The translations under genes were made by a program, and so were the position numbers. Positions 4,085 to 5,315 of a stretch of DNA of 5,315 nt are shown piece by piece. The notes beneath the pieces are model-generated. The model made no database searches. It had not been told where the DNA came from and was given only the letters and a program-made list of their open reading frames with translations. Position 1 is the first letter of the stretch; each line of letters begins with the position of its first letter. The stretch is from Allosediminivita sp964397775. GTDB taxonomy: Bacteria > Pseudomonadota > Alphaproteobacteria > Rhodobacterales > Rhodobacteraceae. The DNA lies in assembly GCA_964397775.1 (NCBI GenBank), contig CAYNKL010000259.1, positions 1 to 5,315 on the forward strand. Direction: 5' to 3'.

Positions 4085-4085
4085 G

Positions 4086-5315
4086 TCAGAGCGGGATATT
4101 GTCGTGCTTTTTCCACGGCATGCTGCGCTTCTTCTTGCGCAGCATGGCAAAGGCCCGCGACACCCGGCGCCGGGTGCTGCGCGGCTGGATGACCTCATCG
4201 ATGAAGCCCCGCTCGGCCGCGATGAAGGGGTTGGCAAAGCGATCCTCATAGGCATCGGCGTGCTTCTGGATCTTCTCCGGGTCGGCGAGGTCCGCGCGGT
4301 GGATGATCTCGGCGGCCCCCTTGGCGCCCATGACCGCGATCTGCGCCGTGGGCCAGGCGTAGTTCACGTCCGCCCGCAGGTGTTTGGACGCCATCACGTC
4401 GTAGGCGCCACCATAGGCCTTGCGGGTGATGACCGTGACCTTGGGCACCGTCGCCTCACCATAGGCAAAGAGCAGCTTCGCCCCGTGCTTGATGACGCCG
4501 CCGTATTCCTGCCCCGTGCCGGGCAGGAAGCCGGGCACGTCCACGAAAGTCAGCAGCGGGATCTCGAAGGCATCGCAGAAGCGCACGAAGCGGGCCGCCT
4601 TGCGCGAACTGTCAATGTCGAGGCACCCCGCCAGCACCATGGGCTGGTTCGCGACCACGCCCACCGTCTGCCCCTCGAGCCGGATGAAGCCGGTGATGAT
4701 GTTCTTGGCGAACTCTTCCTGGATCTCGTAGAAATCCGCCTCGTCCGCCACCTTCAGGATCAGCTCCTTCATGTCGTAGGGCAGGTTCGGGTTTTCCGGG
4801 ATGATCGTGTCGAGCGAGGCCTCGACGCGGTCGACCTCGTCGAAGAAGGGCCGCACCGGGGGCGCATCGCGGTTGTTGAGCGGCAGGAAGTCCACCAGCC
4901 GGCGCACCTCGGCCAGCGCCTCCACGTCGTTCTCGAAGGCGCCGTCGGCGACCGAGCTCTTGCGCGTGTGAGTGATGGCGCCGCCCAGCTCCTCGGCGGT
5001 GACGACCTCGTTGGTGACGGTCTTCACCACGTCGGGGCCGGTGACGAACATGTAGGAGCTGTCCTTCACCATGAAGATGAAGTCGGTCATGGCGGGGCTG
5101 TAAACCGCGCCGCCGGCGCAGGGGCCCATGATGACGCTGATCTGCGGGACCACACCCGAAGCCTCGATGTTGCGCTGGAAGACCTCGCCATAACCGGCAA
5201 GGCTGTCGACGCCTTCCTGGATGCGGGCGCCGCCGCTGTCGTTGATGCCGATCACCGGGGCGCCGTTCTGCACCGCCATGTCCATGATCTTGCAGATCTT
5301 CTGCGCATGGGTGGC
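4086..5315 (-). CDS. pccB: Propionyl-CoA carboxylase beta subunit, C-terminal 409 residues (cut by window edge)
   Basis: This is the carboxyltransferase subunit, which moves the carboxyl group from carboxybiotin on PccA to propionyl-CoA to give (S)-methylmalonyl-CoA in the cytosol. The family is about 510 aa, so roughly the first 100 residues lie beyond the right edge. In window numbering the N-terminal crotonase-like half has DSGGARIQEG (26-35) and the oxyanion segment GPCAGGAVYSPA (64-75). The C-terminal half has DVPGFLPGTGQEYGGVIKHG (259-278), which includes the biotin-side glycines, and RKAYGGAYDVMASKHL (298-313). The Asp in GGAYDVM (306) corresponds to the residue known in Streptomyces PccB (D422) to favour propionyl- over acetyl-CoA, where acetyl-preferring enzymes have Ile. 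The end MPWKKHDNIPL is typical for PccB. Its stop is one base before the next gene's ATG, so it heads a coupled unit; its promoter is outside the window. Confidence 0.97.
   Translation of the reverse strand, partial: ATHAQKICKIMDMAVQNGAPVIGINDSGGARIQEGVDSLAGYGEVFQRNIEASGVVPQISVIMGPCAGGAVYSPAMTDFIFMVKDSSYMFVTGPDVVKTVTNEVVTAEELGGAITHTRKSSVADGAFENDVEALAEVRRLVDFLPLNNRDAPPVRPFFDEVDRVEASLDTIIPENPNLPYDMKELILKVADEADFYEIQEEFAKNIITGFIRLEGQTVGVVANQPMVLAGCLDIDSSRKAARFVRFCDAFEIPLLTFVDVPGFLPGTGQEYGGVIKHGAKLLFAYGEATVPKVTVITRKAYGGAYDVMASKHLRADVNYAWPTAQIAVMGAKGAAEIIHRADLADPEKIQKHADAYEDRFANPFIAAERGFIDEVIQPRSTRRRVSRAFAMLRKKKRSMPWKKHDNIPL

Noticed and set aside
1..5315. CRISPR array, insertion sequence, integrase site or phage gene
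   Set aside because: No regularly spaced direct repeats, transposase motifs or terminal inverted repeats with target duplications were found. The repeats present are all accounted for as hairpins, duplicated lipoprotein cassettes or short operator-like motifs.

Overview
The window is high-GC bacterial DNA, and every supportable gene lies on the minus strand. The two ends are the biotin carboxylase part of the propionyl-CoA carboxylase alpha subunit (pccA, cut by the left edge) and the carboxyltransferase beta subunit (pccB, cut by the right edge). A cluster of small proteins and lipoproteins sits between them. The pccB ... pccA order, the protein sequences, the DUF6497-type protein and a small lipoprotein ending in YTGKYK all suggest an alphaproteobacterium of the Rhodobacterales (roseobacter group). 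That placement rests on family recognition, not on a database search.

Layout in the direction of transcription (right to left): (1) pccB, C-terminal 409 residues, 4086-5315. (2) A 123-aa conserved hypothetical protein starting one base after the pccB stop. (3) A DUF6497-like exported protein whose ATG overlaps the previous stop (ATGA), so genes 1-3 look like one translationally coupled unit. (4) A 213-bp gap with inverted and direct repeats that could be an operator. (5) A 48-aa acidic lipoprotein. (6) A 10-bp hairpin, then a 119-aa cytosolic hypothetical protein. (7) A 349-bp gap with a strong terminator and an ECF-sigma-like promoter. (8) Two paralogous ~70-aa glycine-rich lipoproteins, each with its own promoter-like GGAAC-N17-TGTT element, a shared GTCCAAAGG leader and a near-identical terminator hairpin. 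(9) A 207-bp leader holding hairpins, then pccA.

PccA and PccB together form the biotin-dependent enzyme that converts propionyl-CoA to (S)-methylmalonyl-CoA, feeding propionate, odd-chain fatty acid and branched-chain amino acid carbon (and, in roseobacters, DMSP-derived carbon) into the TCA cycle via methylmalonyl-CoA mutase. The genes in between have no evident role in that reaction. Most are envelope proteins, and the terminators around them suggest that at least the twin lipoproteins are transcribed independently of the carboxylase.

The most noteworthy signal is the duplicated lipoprotein cassette: promoter, leader, gene and terminator are all recognisably repeated, including a compensatory base-pair change in the terminator stem. 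No CRISPR array, tRNA, rRNA or insertion sequence was seen.
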